A DNA stretch of 33,198 nt from positions 1 to 33,198 of the forward strand of contig NZ_JABXKJ010000204.1 in assembly GCF_017115085.1 (NCBI RefSeq), written 5' to 3'. Below the pieces are notes generated by a model, which was not told where the DNA came from, did no database searches, and saw only the letters and a list, made by a program, of their open reading frames with translations. Both the position numbers and the translations under genes were made by a program. Source of the stretch: Nostoc sp. NMS7 (GTDB taxonomy: Bacteria; Cyanobacteriota; Cyanobacteriia; Cyanobacteriales; Nostocaceae). Numbering within the stretch: the first letter of the stretch is position 1; each line of letters starts with the position of its first letter. This document shows, in pieces, positions 24,718 to 32,716 of this stretch.

Positions 24718-25995
24718 ATGATGAAAAGGTTTGTAAAGTGGTGTGTTGAGTTTCATTCTTGGTGGAATATTCGCCAAAGCAGAAAGTCTCTTTTGTTTGC
24801 CGTTATCGTTACCTTGAGTATGGTAGCTACGGTGATGCTATCGTTCCCTTTGAACGCTCAAATTAATCTGCCGCGATACCTTCGGTGGGCTACGCCAACG
24901 CCCACATCTGAGTTAAGGGGAGTATGGTTAACAAATATTGATAGTGATGTGTTATTTGAGCGCGATCGCCTCAAGGGATCTTTGCAACGTCTTGATGAAC
25001 TCAATTTTAACACGATATATCCGGCGGTTTGGAATTGGGGATATACATTGTATCCTAGCAAAGTTGCAGCCAAAGTTATCGGGCGATCGCTCGATCCGAC
25101 ACCCGGATTACAAGGGCGAGATATCCTCAAAGAAATTGTTGATGTGGGACATCAAAAAGGGTTAACAGTGATTCCCTGGTTTGAATTTGGCTTCATGGCA
25201 CCAGCAGATTCTCTATTAGCTAAAAATCGTCCCCAATGGCTCACAAGTCGCAGCGACGGGACTCGGATTGTCAAAGATGGGAATGATAATCGCGTTTGGC
25301 TAAATCCCTTTCGCCCAGAAGTACAACAGTTCATTCAAGATTTAATCGTTGAAATTGTCAGAAACTACAATATTGATGGGATTCAATTTGATGACCATTT
25401 TGGCTTACCATCAGAATTAGGGTACGATGCCTATACAGTGGCACTTTATAAAAAAGAACACCGTGGTCAAGCTCCCTCGAAAAACTCTCAAGATCCAGAA
25501 TGGGTACGTTGGAGAGCTAACAAAATCACCGAGTTTATGAAACGGGTATTCAAAAGTATCAAAGCCACTAAAAAAGATTGCCTAGTTTCCGTTGCTCCGA
25601 ATCCTCAACGTTTTTCCTACGATTTCTCATTAGCAGACTGGCAGAAGTGGGAACGGCTGGGAATTATTGAAGACTTAGTTTTGCAGATATATCGGGATGA
25701 TTTGAATGTTTTTGTTAGTGAATTAGAGTATCCAGAAGTGAAAGCAGCAAAAAGCCATATTCCAGTGAGTGTGGGCATTATAGCGGGGTTGAAAAATAAA
25801 TCTGTGCCGATGCAACAGATTCAGACACAAGTGCAAAAAGTCCGCGATCGCAATTTTGCTGGAGTCTCATTCTTTTTCTATGAAACCCTCTGGAATATGA
25901 GCAAAGAAAAGCCTCAAGAGCGTCAAACTGGCTTGCAGAAAATTTTCCCCACACCCGTTGCTTACCCAAATTTGCTAGCAGGTTGGAAACCCTAG
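24718..25995 (+). CDS. GHL10-type glycoside hydrolase (DigH/YngK-like)
   Basis: 425 residues. A hydrophobic stretch (about 23-46) after a basic N-terminus is a signal peptide or anchor, so it acts in the periplasm or outside. The domain starts at ELRGVWLTNIDSDVLF (about 64-79), the signature of the GHL10/DUF187 family, a TIM barrel related to family 10 hydrolases. VIPWFEFGFMAP and NIDGIQFDDHFGLP carry the expected catalytic-side acidic residues, and VSVAPNPQRFSYDF follows. E. coli DigH of this family cleaves denuded peptidoglycan glycans; that activity is possible but not shown here. The last 38 codons (37 residues plus the stop) are repeated immediately downstream (26011-26124). The ATG at 24718 fits the signal segment. 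Confidence 0.88.
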   Translation: MMKRFVKWCVEFHSWWNIRQSRKSLLFAVIVTLSMVATVMLSFPLNAQINLPRYLRWATPTPTSELRGVWLTNIDSDVLFERDRLKGSLQRLDELNFNTIYPAVWNWGYTLYPSKVAAKVIGRSLDPTPGLQGRDILKEIVDVGHQKGLTVIPWFEFGFMAPADSLLAKNRPQWLTSRSDGTRIVKDGNDNRVWLNPFRPEVQQFIQDLIVEIVRNYNIDGIQFDDHFGLPSELGYDAYTVALYKKEHRGQAPSKNSQDPEWVRWRANKITEFMKRVFKSIKATKKDCLVSVAPNPQRFSYDFSLADWQKWERLGIIEDLVLQIYRDDLNVFVSELEYPEVKAAKSHIPVSVGIIAGLKNKSVPMQQIQTQVQKVRDRNFAGVSFFFYETLWNMSKEKPQERQTGLQKIFPTPVAYPNLLAGWKP

Positions 25996-26010
25996 AAAGA
26001 AAGAACAGAG
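25882..26010 (+). repeat. 129-bp tandem duplication, copy 1 (3' end of the hydrolase gene)
   Basis: Covers the last 37 codons, the stop TAG (25993-25995) and 15 following bases. It is followed directly by a diverged second copy at an offset of exactly 129 bases. Confidence 0.85.
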
Positions 26011-26139
26011 GAGACCCTCTGGGACATGAGCAAAGAAAACACCCAACAACGCCAGATTGGCTTTCAGAAAATCTTCCCCACACCAACCGCTTACCCGAAT
26101 CTGCTAGCAGGTTGGAAACCCTAAAAAGAAAGAACAGAG
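26011..26139 (+). pseudogene. 129-bp tandem duplication, copy 2 (paralogue 3' remnant)
   Basis: Encodes ETLWDMSKENTQQRQIGFQK then IFPTPTAYPNLLAGWKP and TAA (26122-26124), against ETLWNMSKEKPQERQTGLQK then IFPTPVAYPNLLAGWKP in the active gene. It keeps the same length with no stop or indel, and many differences are silent, so the copies diverged while coding. 129 is divisible by three, so it lies in the frame of the upstream gene beyond its TAG. No start of its own. Confidence 0.8.
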
Positions 26140-26361
26140 GAGAGGGAGAATCACGACTCCCATCTCCCCTGTAACTTCCAGTGTTGCTGAATATACAGCA
26201 GATTTCAAGGAAAGTGAAGTACACAAGCTCAGTCTCAAACCCAGGTGTAAAGCCTGTTTTACTTCTGAATTCTGACTTCTGAATTCTGCTGTAAGTATGA
26301 AATTCAAAAATTCAATATTTCAGCTCTACTTGCCTTACCAAAACCCCTACCCAGAGCGTCG

Positions 26362-28302
26362 TTATCCCCGTGAATATGGTTTTGAGAAGTCGAACATATC
26401 TATCAAGTCGCCGATCGCGGGGCCATTAATCGGTGCATAAGGATTTGCGCGGCGGGTTTGAGGATTGGGTAGATTGTCACGACTACGATTGGTGAGTGGC
26501 GACAGTCCCCAGTTCTTCTCAATAAACTTCAGAATCGAAACATGGTCATAATACGTATGAACAACGCGACCACCGCGAGAGTATGGCGACACCACAATTA
26601 AAGGAATCCGTGTTCCGTCGCCGAAGAAGTCGAGGGGCTGAATGTAGCCAGAATCGAAATATCCACCACCCTCATCAACTGTGATCAGAATTGCTGTGTC
26701 CTTCCAGAGTTCAGGCTTGCTTTGAACCTCTTTGATAATCTTCTTAGTAAAAGCTTCAAACAGACTAAACTTTGACGACCCTGGATGACCGTCAAGTAAG
26801 CCACCAGGTTTCACAAAGGAGACTGCGGGCAGCTTATTGTTGTTAATATCGTTATCCAGATCCGTGGTGTCCTTCAAATGCTCCGTCCGTACCTTCTCAT
26901 TCGTCATAATTGACGTCACGTACTGGAAGGGGTTGCAAATGTTGCAATAGACGTTGGTGTTACTGCTTGGATTTTTAACGTATCGGTTCCAACCTTCACC
27001 GTAGTAGCGCCACGAAATATTCTTTTCCAACAAGGCATCACCAATGGTGCGAACAGATGACGGCGGGATCACAAAGCCATTATTAGTGACCCCATTGTTA
27101 ACCGTTCCGTTACCAAAATAGCCAGGATCGTAGTTGTTCAGGAGATAGTAGGTATTCGGCGCACAGTTGGACTTTGGTTTGTAGGGGAGGGAATTCAGAT
27201 AATTCAAAACAGGTCTAACCCCTGGCTGGCTGGGGTTAGAACAATTAGTGTAGGTGCCGCCAGAATAGCCATCCTGTGTGTAGAAGTTGTTGGTTCCAGG
27301 CTGCGGGTTGGGATTCTCAATCTCATTTGGTGGCGGTGTGGCTGGACTGCCTTTGCCATTGCTATACCAAATGGCATCACCGATACCAATCATTACTGAG
27401 TTTGCGCCAGTACCACCCATGACAGGTTGATGGTAGTTGTCACTGATTGCGTAATCGTCAGCCAGAGATTTGAAGTATGGCATATCTCCGGTATTGACGT
27501 TGTAGAAGCCCATTGAGGTGGCACCCTCTTTATCGGTGAAAGTCGAAAACGGCTTGCCATTGCTGCCTGCACCGACGCTCACCTCGACCCAAGGGAAAAG
27601 ATCCTTAAGACAGCCACTGGGATTGTCTGCACTCGCATGGCTAATGTTGCAATCCACCTGCTGCCACATCTGATAGAAGCGGTGTACAGGGCTGGCCGCG
27701 TAGGCGTCATAGGGCACACCAGGCGTCAGTTGGAAAGGGCCACTTCGTAACTTATTCACGTTCCTGATTCGGGTATCCACAGTACCACTCGGCAATCCAG
27801 TTGCACCGGTCAGTAGGAGTCCGAAATCCTCCGGCAGCAGCGCAGGTTTGGCAGCTTGGACGGCAGCCAAGGTCTTGAAGGGAGGCGGATTCGTGTCACT
27901 TGCAATTTGTCCACCGCCAGCTTTAGGCGGGGGTAGCGTTGTATAGGGTTTTTTGTTAGCAGGACTCAACGAGAAGGTATAGGTGATGGAAGCTTTGTAT
28001 TGAGTTGCTGCTTGGAAGTTCGGTCCAGGCGTACCATCAGCATTGATAATCCCCTTGGATAACAGATTAGACACTGTTTGACCCGATCGCGGTTGGTAGG
28101 CACCGAAGACATGATCAAAGGTTCGGTTCTCACCAACAATGACAATGACGTGCTTGATCGGAGTGAGAGTCTTAGTATCGAGACTCTTAATCTCCTGAGC
28201 CTGGGCAAAAGTGGAGACTATCGGTCCTCCAGTAAGCCCCATAATAACTACACCAATTGATGTGTAGTTTAAGCATTTTCTTCTAAGAGGTTTGTCCAAC
28301 AT
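26362..28302 (-). CDS. Exported phosphoesterase (phospholipase C / acid phosphatase family)
   Basis: 646 residues from the ATG at 28302, chosen because MLDKPLRRKC and a hydrophobic stretch ending TFAQA form a signal peptide; an ATG at 28344 would add 14 residues. The first metal site is VIVGENRTFDHVFGAY (about 54-69), where E, N and the nucleophile T match the bacterial phosphoesterase family of non-specific phospholipase C and acid phosphatase. The C-terminal half has ITVDEGGGYFDSG and IPLIVVSPYSRGG, then HTYYDHVSILKFIEKNWGL, the remaining metal ligands. It probably hydrolyses phosphate esters outside the cell, perhaps for phosphate scavenging. No pho box was identified. It converges on the glycoside hydrolase. 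Substrate unknown. Confidence 0.88.
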   Translation of the reverse strand: MLDKPLRRKCLNYTSIGVVIMGLTGGPIVSTFAQAQEIKSLDTKTLTPIKHVIVIVGENRTFDHVFGAYQPRSGQTVSNLLSKGIINADGTPGPNFQAATQYKASITYTFSLSPANKKPYTTLPPPKAGGGQIASDTNPPPFKTLAAVQAAKPALLPEDFGLLLTGATGLPSGTVDTRIRNVNKLRSGPFQLTPGVPYDAYAASPVHRFYQMWQQVDCNISHASADNPSGCLKDLFPWVEVSVGAGSNGKPFSTFTDKEGATSMGFYNVNTGDMPYFKSLADDYAISDNYHQPVMGGTGANSVMIGIGDAIWYSNGKGSPATPPPNEIENPNPQPGTNNFYTQDGYSGGTYTNCSNPSQPGVRPVLNYLNSLPYKPKSNCAPNTYYLLNNYDPGYFGNGTVNNGVTNNGFVIPPSSVRTIGDALLEKNISWRYYGEGWNRYVKNPSSNTNVYCNICNPFQYVTSIMTNEKVRTEHLKDTTDLDNDINNNKLPAVSFVKPGGLLDGHPGSSKFSLFEAFTKKIIKEVQSKPELWKDTAILITVDEGGGYFDSGYIQPLDFFGDGTRIPLIVVSPYSRGGRVVHTYYDHVSILKFIEKNWGLSPLTNRSRDNLPNPQTRRANPYAPINGPAIGDLIDMFDFSKPYSRG

Positions 28303-28729
28303 GAGATTACTATCATGAACTGCTGTAAGTAAGTTGGCGATCAAAATTCATATATGAAGAAATATAAATTTAAAGTAGAAACAGGGTGTATTATGCCATA
28401 GGCTAACGCACCTTGAATTGTTGACGGTGTGTTAGCTGAATGCGTTACGCACCGTACATGATTTAAATTTCTTAACATAGCTTGAAATATTAGCGCCGAC
28501 TTACTTCATTTCAGATTAGTGGTACACCGTTAAAGTGTGATTATGTTTTTAATAAGTATTCTTTAAAGACAATACCTTTGCCAAAAAAAGAGTATGAAGA
28601 GAGAGGGCTGATGTAGTAAAGTTGTTGTCTTCCACAACTACAACTTCTTCCAAATTTTAAAAGAACAAATGAAGTTTAGGCAACTCCTAATACCGTTTCA
28701 CTTTCATAAATAATGATACAAATACGTTG

Positions 28730-28815
28730 GTAGGGAACATTGCTCATTGGTGTCAACTTCAGATGAAATCTTCTGGAAGTTAAGTTGACACCAATGAGCA
28801 TTGCTGTGCCCCTAC
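28730..28815. repeat. MITE-like inverted repeat
   Basis: GTAGGG (28730) to CCCTAC (28815) bound the element. The inner arms TGCTCATTGGTGTCAACTT (28741-28759) and AAGTTGACACCAATGAGCA (28782-28800) are perfect 19-bp complements around a 22-nt centre that is itself partly paired. It carries no coding sequence. Confidence 0.75.
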
Positions 28816-29073
28816 TGCGTGGTCTATTTACCTAAAAATAGCTGTAAGTGAAGGTTCACCGACAAACACTTAAGAATCTGTCATGGTTTTTTAACCAAAA
28901 ACGGTTTAGTTTAAGTCCCCCGGTTCAATAAAAAAGCAAGTTTTGTGGCGGGGTCTGTCTTGCAAAGTTGCTCCTCTACAGCGCTTCTCTGCGAGACGCT
29001 TTGCGAACGCGCATCCTGCGGCGGGGGAGACCCCAAGACCGCAATGCAGCGCTAAATCCCCGTTACAAAACTT

Positions 29074-29100
29074 AATTACGAATTACGAATTACGAATTAC
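29074..29100. repeat. Heptanucleotide tandem repeat
   Basis: AATTACG is repeated three times with a partial fourth copy at 29074-29100, then the near-copy AAATTATTT. Heptameric short tandem repeats are typical of heterocyst-forming cyanobacteria. Confidence 0.85.
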
Positions 29101-29107
29101 AAATTAT

Positions 29108-29299
29108 TTAACTAGCTTGCTGTCCAAACCGTCTCTGTAATTCAGCCTCCGCTTCCTCAATTGTCATCGGCACCTGTTTTGGAGATTGGGCGCGTCTTCT
29201 ATCAATGTAGACATGGAACGCTTCATCGTCGTTGCGATGCTCCAAAATATAAGCTCTTAGCTGTTCTAAAGGCATTTGTTGAAAGTTAGGTATTGTCAT
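29108..29299 (-). CDS. DUF6887-like small protein
   Basis: 63 residues from the ATG at 29299, which overlaps the upstream TGA by four bases (ATGA). MTIPNFQQMPLEQLRAYILE, then HRNDDEAFHVYIDRR, matches the cyanobacterial DUF6887 start, where a LR(A)Y(I/V)LEHR(D/N)DDEAF block is constant. The family usually lies next to DUF6888, as here. No function is known; the paired, overlapping layout is reminiscent of toxin-antitoxin genes. A weaker TTG at 29305 was set aside because the ATGA overlap is the better fit. Confidence 0.7.
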   Translation of the reverse strand: MTIPNFQQMPLEQLRAYILEHRNDDEAFHVYIDRRRAQSPKQVPMTIEEAEAELQRRFGQQAS

Positions 29300-29472
29300 A
29301 ACCAAAGAATCTCTCCAGTTGGTGTTACCTCAGCTTCGATTGAATTATTAGCCAAGAGATAAATATTTCTGGTGCGCTCGTCCAATCTTACAAGGTCTAT
29401 TCGTTTATAAACCCTGGTAAGTTGGGCGCACACCCGAATTGCGGATATTGCTTGTTTGGGTGTTGGCTCCAT
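29296..29472 (-). CDS. DUF6888-like small protein
   Basis: 58 residues from the ATG at 29472; a GTG at 29478, overlapping the protease TAG by one base, is an alternative. AISAIRVCAQLTRVYKRIDL, then VRLDERTRNIYLLANNSIE and a final ILWL, follows the DUF6888 pattern of a short helix and a beta sheet. It overlaps the DUF6887-like gene by four bases and follows the protease gene almost without gap, so all three may be one transcript. Function unknown. Confidence 0.7.
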   Translation of the reverse strand: MEPTPKQAISAIRVCAQLTRVYKRIDLVRLDERTRNIYLLANNSIEAEVTPTGEILWL

Positions 29473-29477
29473 AAGCA

Positions 29478-30959
29478 CTATCCTATTCCCAATCGCCCAG
29501 CCAAGCCGGGAGTTAGGGGTAGAAGCGTGGTAATCATCAAGAATAGAGCTAAAAGACCCAAAGCGGCTCTAGCATCATCTGGTTCAGTGACTTCATTCAA
29601 GCTGGGACGTTCTTGTTCTCGTTGCAAAAAGAAAATCACGATCGCCCAGTACATGGCAAGAGTATTACCAAGAGACACTAGCGCCAGTAAAATTAAAGTT
29701 GCGATCGTTGCCCGTCCTGCGGTTTTGCGTCCATAAATTGCCTGAACAATGCGGCCACCATCTAGTTGTCCTGCGGGCATTAAGTTCAAAGCGGTAATTA
29801 CTAACCCCAACCAACCAATCACCACTAGGGGATGAACACTTACCAGGGATGATTGCAAAGCCGAACCAAGGACAACTCGCGCCAAACTTCCCACCAAAAT
29901 CGACCCTTGGAAAAACTGATTGGGCAATTGAAATAAACTACCTGGGTGGGAAAGCAGCAAGCCTGTCACCAACATTAACAAAGAGACAATACCACCTGCG
30001 GCTGGCCCTGCCAAGGCAATATCAAATAATACCTTGCGGTTGGGTAACAGAGACTCAAAGCGGGTAATTGCACCAAAGGAGCCAATTTGCACAGCAGGCA
30101 GAAAGAAAGGCCAGCTAAGGCGAATTTGGTGACGCTGGGCAAGTATCCAATGACCAATTTCGTGAGCTACTAAAATCGTCAATATCCCAGCACCTATGGG
30201 CAAAGCTTCTGTGAATCGCCCTGGATTGCCAAAGAAATCAAAATTTAGCAATAAGCCCGCAGCTTCTAAACTTGTGGCAATAGTTCCGATCAACAGAATA
30301 CCTGCAAAAACTTTTTGCGATAACAACATCGGCCGGGGATCATTGCGGCTGGGTAGGACAATCACTACGGGTCTGCCGTCTGTGTTTTCCACTAAAAATA
30401 GGCGATATTGATCACCAAGGCGTTGCCCTAAACTTGCAGTTAGACGGTTGTGAACCTCTTCTGCTTCTCCCCGTAGATTGCCTTTGAAAATGGCCCCATC
30501 TTGGTAGGCGATCGTTTCTGTGGCAAAAAACGTATCGATACCGAAAATGCCTTTAATTGCATTTAAGTCGTCTTCCGGTAGTGGTGGAATCTCCGGTTTC
30601 AGTTCTGCGACTGCTAATTGTGGGGAATTTGCTGCAAGTGAGGAATCAGCCGCGAGTCTTTCTGTGGCGCGTTGCTTGAGGACGGCATCTTGCCCAGCTG
30701 CGCGTAACTGTCTGCCCAAGTAGACGTACAATCCGGCGGAAGTCACCACTAAGAACAATATACCCGCTATGTTGATGTAAATCCCGGCGGCAAACAATCC
30801 AAAAAACAGCAGCCAGGGAGTCATCAACACCACCGATTGTAACCAGGCTAAGATTCCCAGCTTACCAAAAGGTCTGGCGCGATAAAAGCCCCAGCCCAAA
30901 ATGCCTAAAGCTACTAGTAGGATTGCCGCCAGGATAGAAGTTTCTGATAAAGTAAACAT
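29478..30959 (-). CDS. Site-2 protease family M50 (EGY1/EGY2-like)
   Basis: 493 residues from the ATG at 30959. The frame extends upstream to 31118, but those 53 residues look unlike the family, while MFTLSETSILAAILLVALGI starts with a membrane helix. Key features: the GNLRG motif (160-164) that defines the EGY group, the zinc motif HEIGH (H266, E267, H270) in a membrane helix, and LNLMPAGQLDGGR with the third ligand D400. There are about eight hydrophobic segments. Plant EGY1 and EGY2 are thylakoid proteases needed for chloroplast development; cyanobacterial members probably cleave membrane proteins in stress or acclimation. No substrate such as an anti-sigma factor is nearby. The tail after the DGG motif has further helices. 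Confidence 0.92.
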   Translation of the reverse strand: MFTLSETSILAAILLVALGILGWGFYRARPFGKLGILAWLQSVVLMTPWLLFFGLFAAGIYINIAGILFLVVTSAGLYVYLGRQLRAAGQDAVLKQRATERLAADSSLAANSPQLAVAELKPEIPPLPEDDLNAIKGIFGIDTFFATETIAYQDGAIFKGNLRGEAEEVHNRLTASLGQRLGDQYRLFLVENTDGRPVVIVLPSRNDPRPMLLSQKVFAGILLIGTIATSLEAAGLLLNFDFFGNPGRFTEALPIGAGILTILVAHEIGHWILAQRHQIRLSWPFFLPAVQIGSFGAITRFESLLPNRKVLFDIALAGPAAGGIVSLLMLVTGLLLSHPGSLFQLPNQFFQGSILVGSLARVVLGSALQSSLVSVHPLVVIGWLGLVITALNLMPAGQLDGGRIVQAIYGRKTAGRATIATLILLALVSLGNTLAMYWAIVIFFLQREQERPSLNEVTEPDDARAALGLLALFLMITTLLPLTPGLAGRLGIG

Positions 30960-31163
30960 CTCCAAACCTTTGCTATTGAGACTGAGCCAGAACAAGTCCG
31001 GTATTGCAGATACATTTATTAATGTATAACGCCGCCTGTAGTCTGCCCAAATTATCCCACTTTGTGCGTAGTACCCATAATAAAAGAACCTCACGCCGCC
31101 TATAGCTACGGTGTACACACAAGTCCTAAAAACCTAGCTTGATAACCCTTGACTCAATGTCTG

Positions 31164-31205
31164 ACTTGAGGCGGAGCCTCCAATACGCATTCCCAGTCAG
31201 AGACT
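31164..31205. repeat. Dispersed palindromic repeat
   Basis: GAGGCGGAGCCTC followed by CAATACGCATTCCCAGTCAG is of a type common between cyanobacterial genes. It lies in the 274-base gap between the lyase-like gene and the protease. Confidence 0.55.
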
Positions 31206-31233
31206 CTTAACGAGAGAGAACGAGAGATTTCTT

Positions 31234-32322
31234 CTAAGTCCAATAAAGAATTTCAGCGTTTGGAAAGCGTCTACTAATCTCACTCTCAAAAAAGCAGCGC
31301 AACGCCTTCATTGTGTCGCGATCATAAACGTACTTCGTCCCACCAAACTTATTACGCTTGACGCTGCGTTTTGCCTCATCCATCTCTAATTTTGATTGCG
31401 GATACCAAGTTTGTAACACTTCTTTTGACCCAGGTGTGAACCGATGCGAGATTAGCTCAAAGGTAAGGTCACAGTCAAAATCCAGTGCCTCGTTTATCTG
31501 GTCAAACAAACTACTGTAGTGCATCTGCCAATCGTCTATCGGCATAATTGGCGCAATCACTAAGCCTATTGGATAACCGCCACCGCCACGCTCTTGTGGT
31601 AGCGCCAACCGTCGCAATGCATTAAGTCTGGATGCTACGGATGCTGTGCCACCTTCAAACTTACCAGAAATTGGTGCGGCATTAACACTCATCCGACAGT
31701 GAGTATGCCCATTGTGTGGTAAATCGAGTAATCCATCTACAGCATCAAATTTCGATACCCAACGTAGATGTGCATTGGTACGAGTGCCAAAATAACGGAT
31801 ACATTCAGCAAGACTTCCAGTTAAATGCTCAATACCCAATGGGTCAGTATAACAGCTAACTTCAAAAGTCGTGGTTTTCCCCGCTTGCTCGTAGTTAGCT
31901 AAGTTCTCTAATATCTGTGGTAGGTTTGCAAAAACGCGGATGACAGGTGGTCCCGACAAGCTACCAGCTAAGTAGCAGTATTGACAGTGAGCAGGACAAC
32001 CCTCAGCAATGTGAAACTGCCAATCCGCAGAAGGTGGGATGGGACTCAGTTTAAAGGAACTGGGTGGTGCAGTAACTACCGCTAAGGTACGCTTGGCGAT
32101 GTTGTAAGTATCTCGCTCAGACTCACCGCGCAGTCCCTTCAGGCGGTTCTGTGATAGTTCTTCTATTGGTAAGTTGAGTGACTGCACACGCGTAAGAATC
32201 TGCTGCCCCCAATCCTCATCTAGGGCAGCAGGTGTAAACAGTACCCGTTCAGGTATCCACAACCTTGGCGATTTTGTTTGTGTCTCTGATACTGAAACTT
32301 GGTCTGTAATTGTATTCAGCAA
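31234..32322 (-). CDS. Spore-photoproduct-lyase-like radical SAM protein
   Basis: 362 residues, near the usual length. The radical SAM cluster motif is GCPAHCQYCYL, with C109, C113 and C116 (CxxxCxxC) binding the 4Fe-4S cluster. The downstream FEVSCYTDPLGIEHL (C157) corresponds to the segment of spore photoproduct lyase that holds the hydrogen-donating cysteine. The C-terminal KFGGTKYVYDRDTMKALRCF also matches SPL, including the conserved Tyr region. SPL repairs the UV thymine dimer of spores, but cyanobacteria form no such spores, so this branch probably acts on another lesion or substrate. The RemA-like gene is 37 bp upstream on the same strand. Family assignment is firm, reaction is not. 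Confidence 0.88.
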   Translation of the reverse strand: MLNTITDQVSVSETQTKSPRLWIPERVLFTPAALDEDWGQQILTRVQSLNLPIEELSQNRLKGLRGESERDTYNIAKRTLAVVTAPPSSFKLSPIPPSADWQFHIAEGCPAHCQYCYLAGSLSGPPVIRVFANLPQILENLANYEQAGKTTTFEVSCYTDPLGIEHLTGSLAECIRYFGTRTNAHLRWVSKFDAVDGLLDLPHNGHTHCRMSVNAAPISGKFEGGTASVASRLNALRRLALPQERGGGGYPIGLVIAPIMPIDDWQMHYSSLFDQINEALDFDCDLTFELISHRFTPGSKEVLQTWYPQSKLEMDEAKRSVKRNKFGGTKYVYDRDTMKALRCFFESEISRRFPNAEILYWT

Positions 32323-32359
32323 TATCCTTCTCCGTTATTTAGTTTGCTGATTTTTGCAA

Positions 32360-32716
32360 TTAATTTTCAAGGACTTGCTTAATTCGTCGCTCTAACAAAT
32401 CAAGATCCAAACTGCCTTCATCACGGTTAATTCGACGCACAGTGGAATTAACATTACCTAAATTTACCAATAAATCTTGAAGAATTTCCTGCTGCTGACG
32501 GGCTTGCGTAACCTCGCGTGGTTCCTGTACTAAATCACGCACAATCGTATCTTCAGCGCGAGAGGCGATAATTGGATCGCTTTGCCCTTGAACGTGAACA
32601 AAGGTTCGTCGCCCTGGTCCCCGCTCCTCTTCTATTGGTATAACTGCTGTTACTTGGTCAGAACGCACATATTTGCCAAATCCCAAATGGACTAGCTCTG
32701 ATGAGAGTATTTTCAT
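32360..32716 (-). CDS. RemA/DUF370-related protein with C-terminal helical extension
   Basis: 118 residues. The N-terminal about 75 residues (LVHLGFGKYVRSDQVTAVIP, then GPGRRTFVHVQGQSDPIIAS) align by eye with RemA/DUF370 proteins (INIGFGNIVSANRVIAIV and GRRTRAVVV). A RDLVQ segment replaces the usual short end, and residues about 80-118 form an extra charged helical tail. RemA is a DNA-binding regulator of matrix genes in Bacillus; in cyanobacteria the role is unknown. The ATG at 32716 is used. The SPL-like gene starts 37 bp after its stop, so the two are probably one operon. The resemblance is recognisable but partial. Confidence 0.55.
   Translation of the reverse strand: MKILSSELVHLGFGKYVRSDQVTAVIPIEEERGPGRRTFVHVQGQSDPIIASRAEDTIVRDLVQEPREVTQARQQQEILQDLLVNLGNVNSTVRRINRDEGSLDLDLLERRIKQVLEN

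Larger units (their letters stand above)
28303..29107. other. Long intergenic region rich in repeats
   Basis: 805 bases with no convincing gene. It holds a GGGTGTATTATGCC...TAACGCACC repeat near 28383, an 86-bp inverted-repeat element (28730-28815), a dispersed repeat near 28980-29046 (GAGACGCTTTGCGAACGCGC and GGAGACCCCAAGACCGCAATG) and a 7-bp tandem array (29074-29100). The plus-strand frame at 28943-29140 is made of these repeats. Confidence 0.65.

Noticed and set aside
28943..29140. Plus-strand frame of 65 codons
   Set aside because: It is made of dispersed and heptameric repeats.
30960..31118. N-terminal extension of the M50 protease by 53 residues
   Set aside because: The sequence does not resemble the family, and the ATG at 30959 starts directly with the first membrane helix; a GGAG lies next to it.
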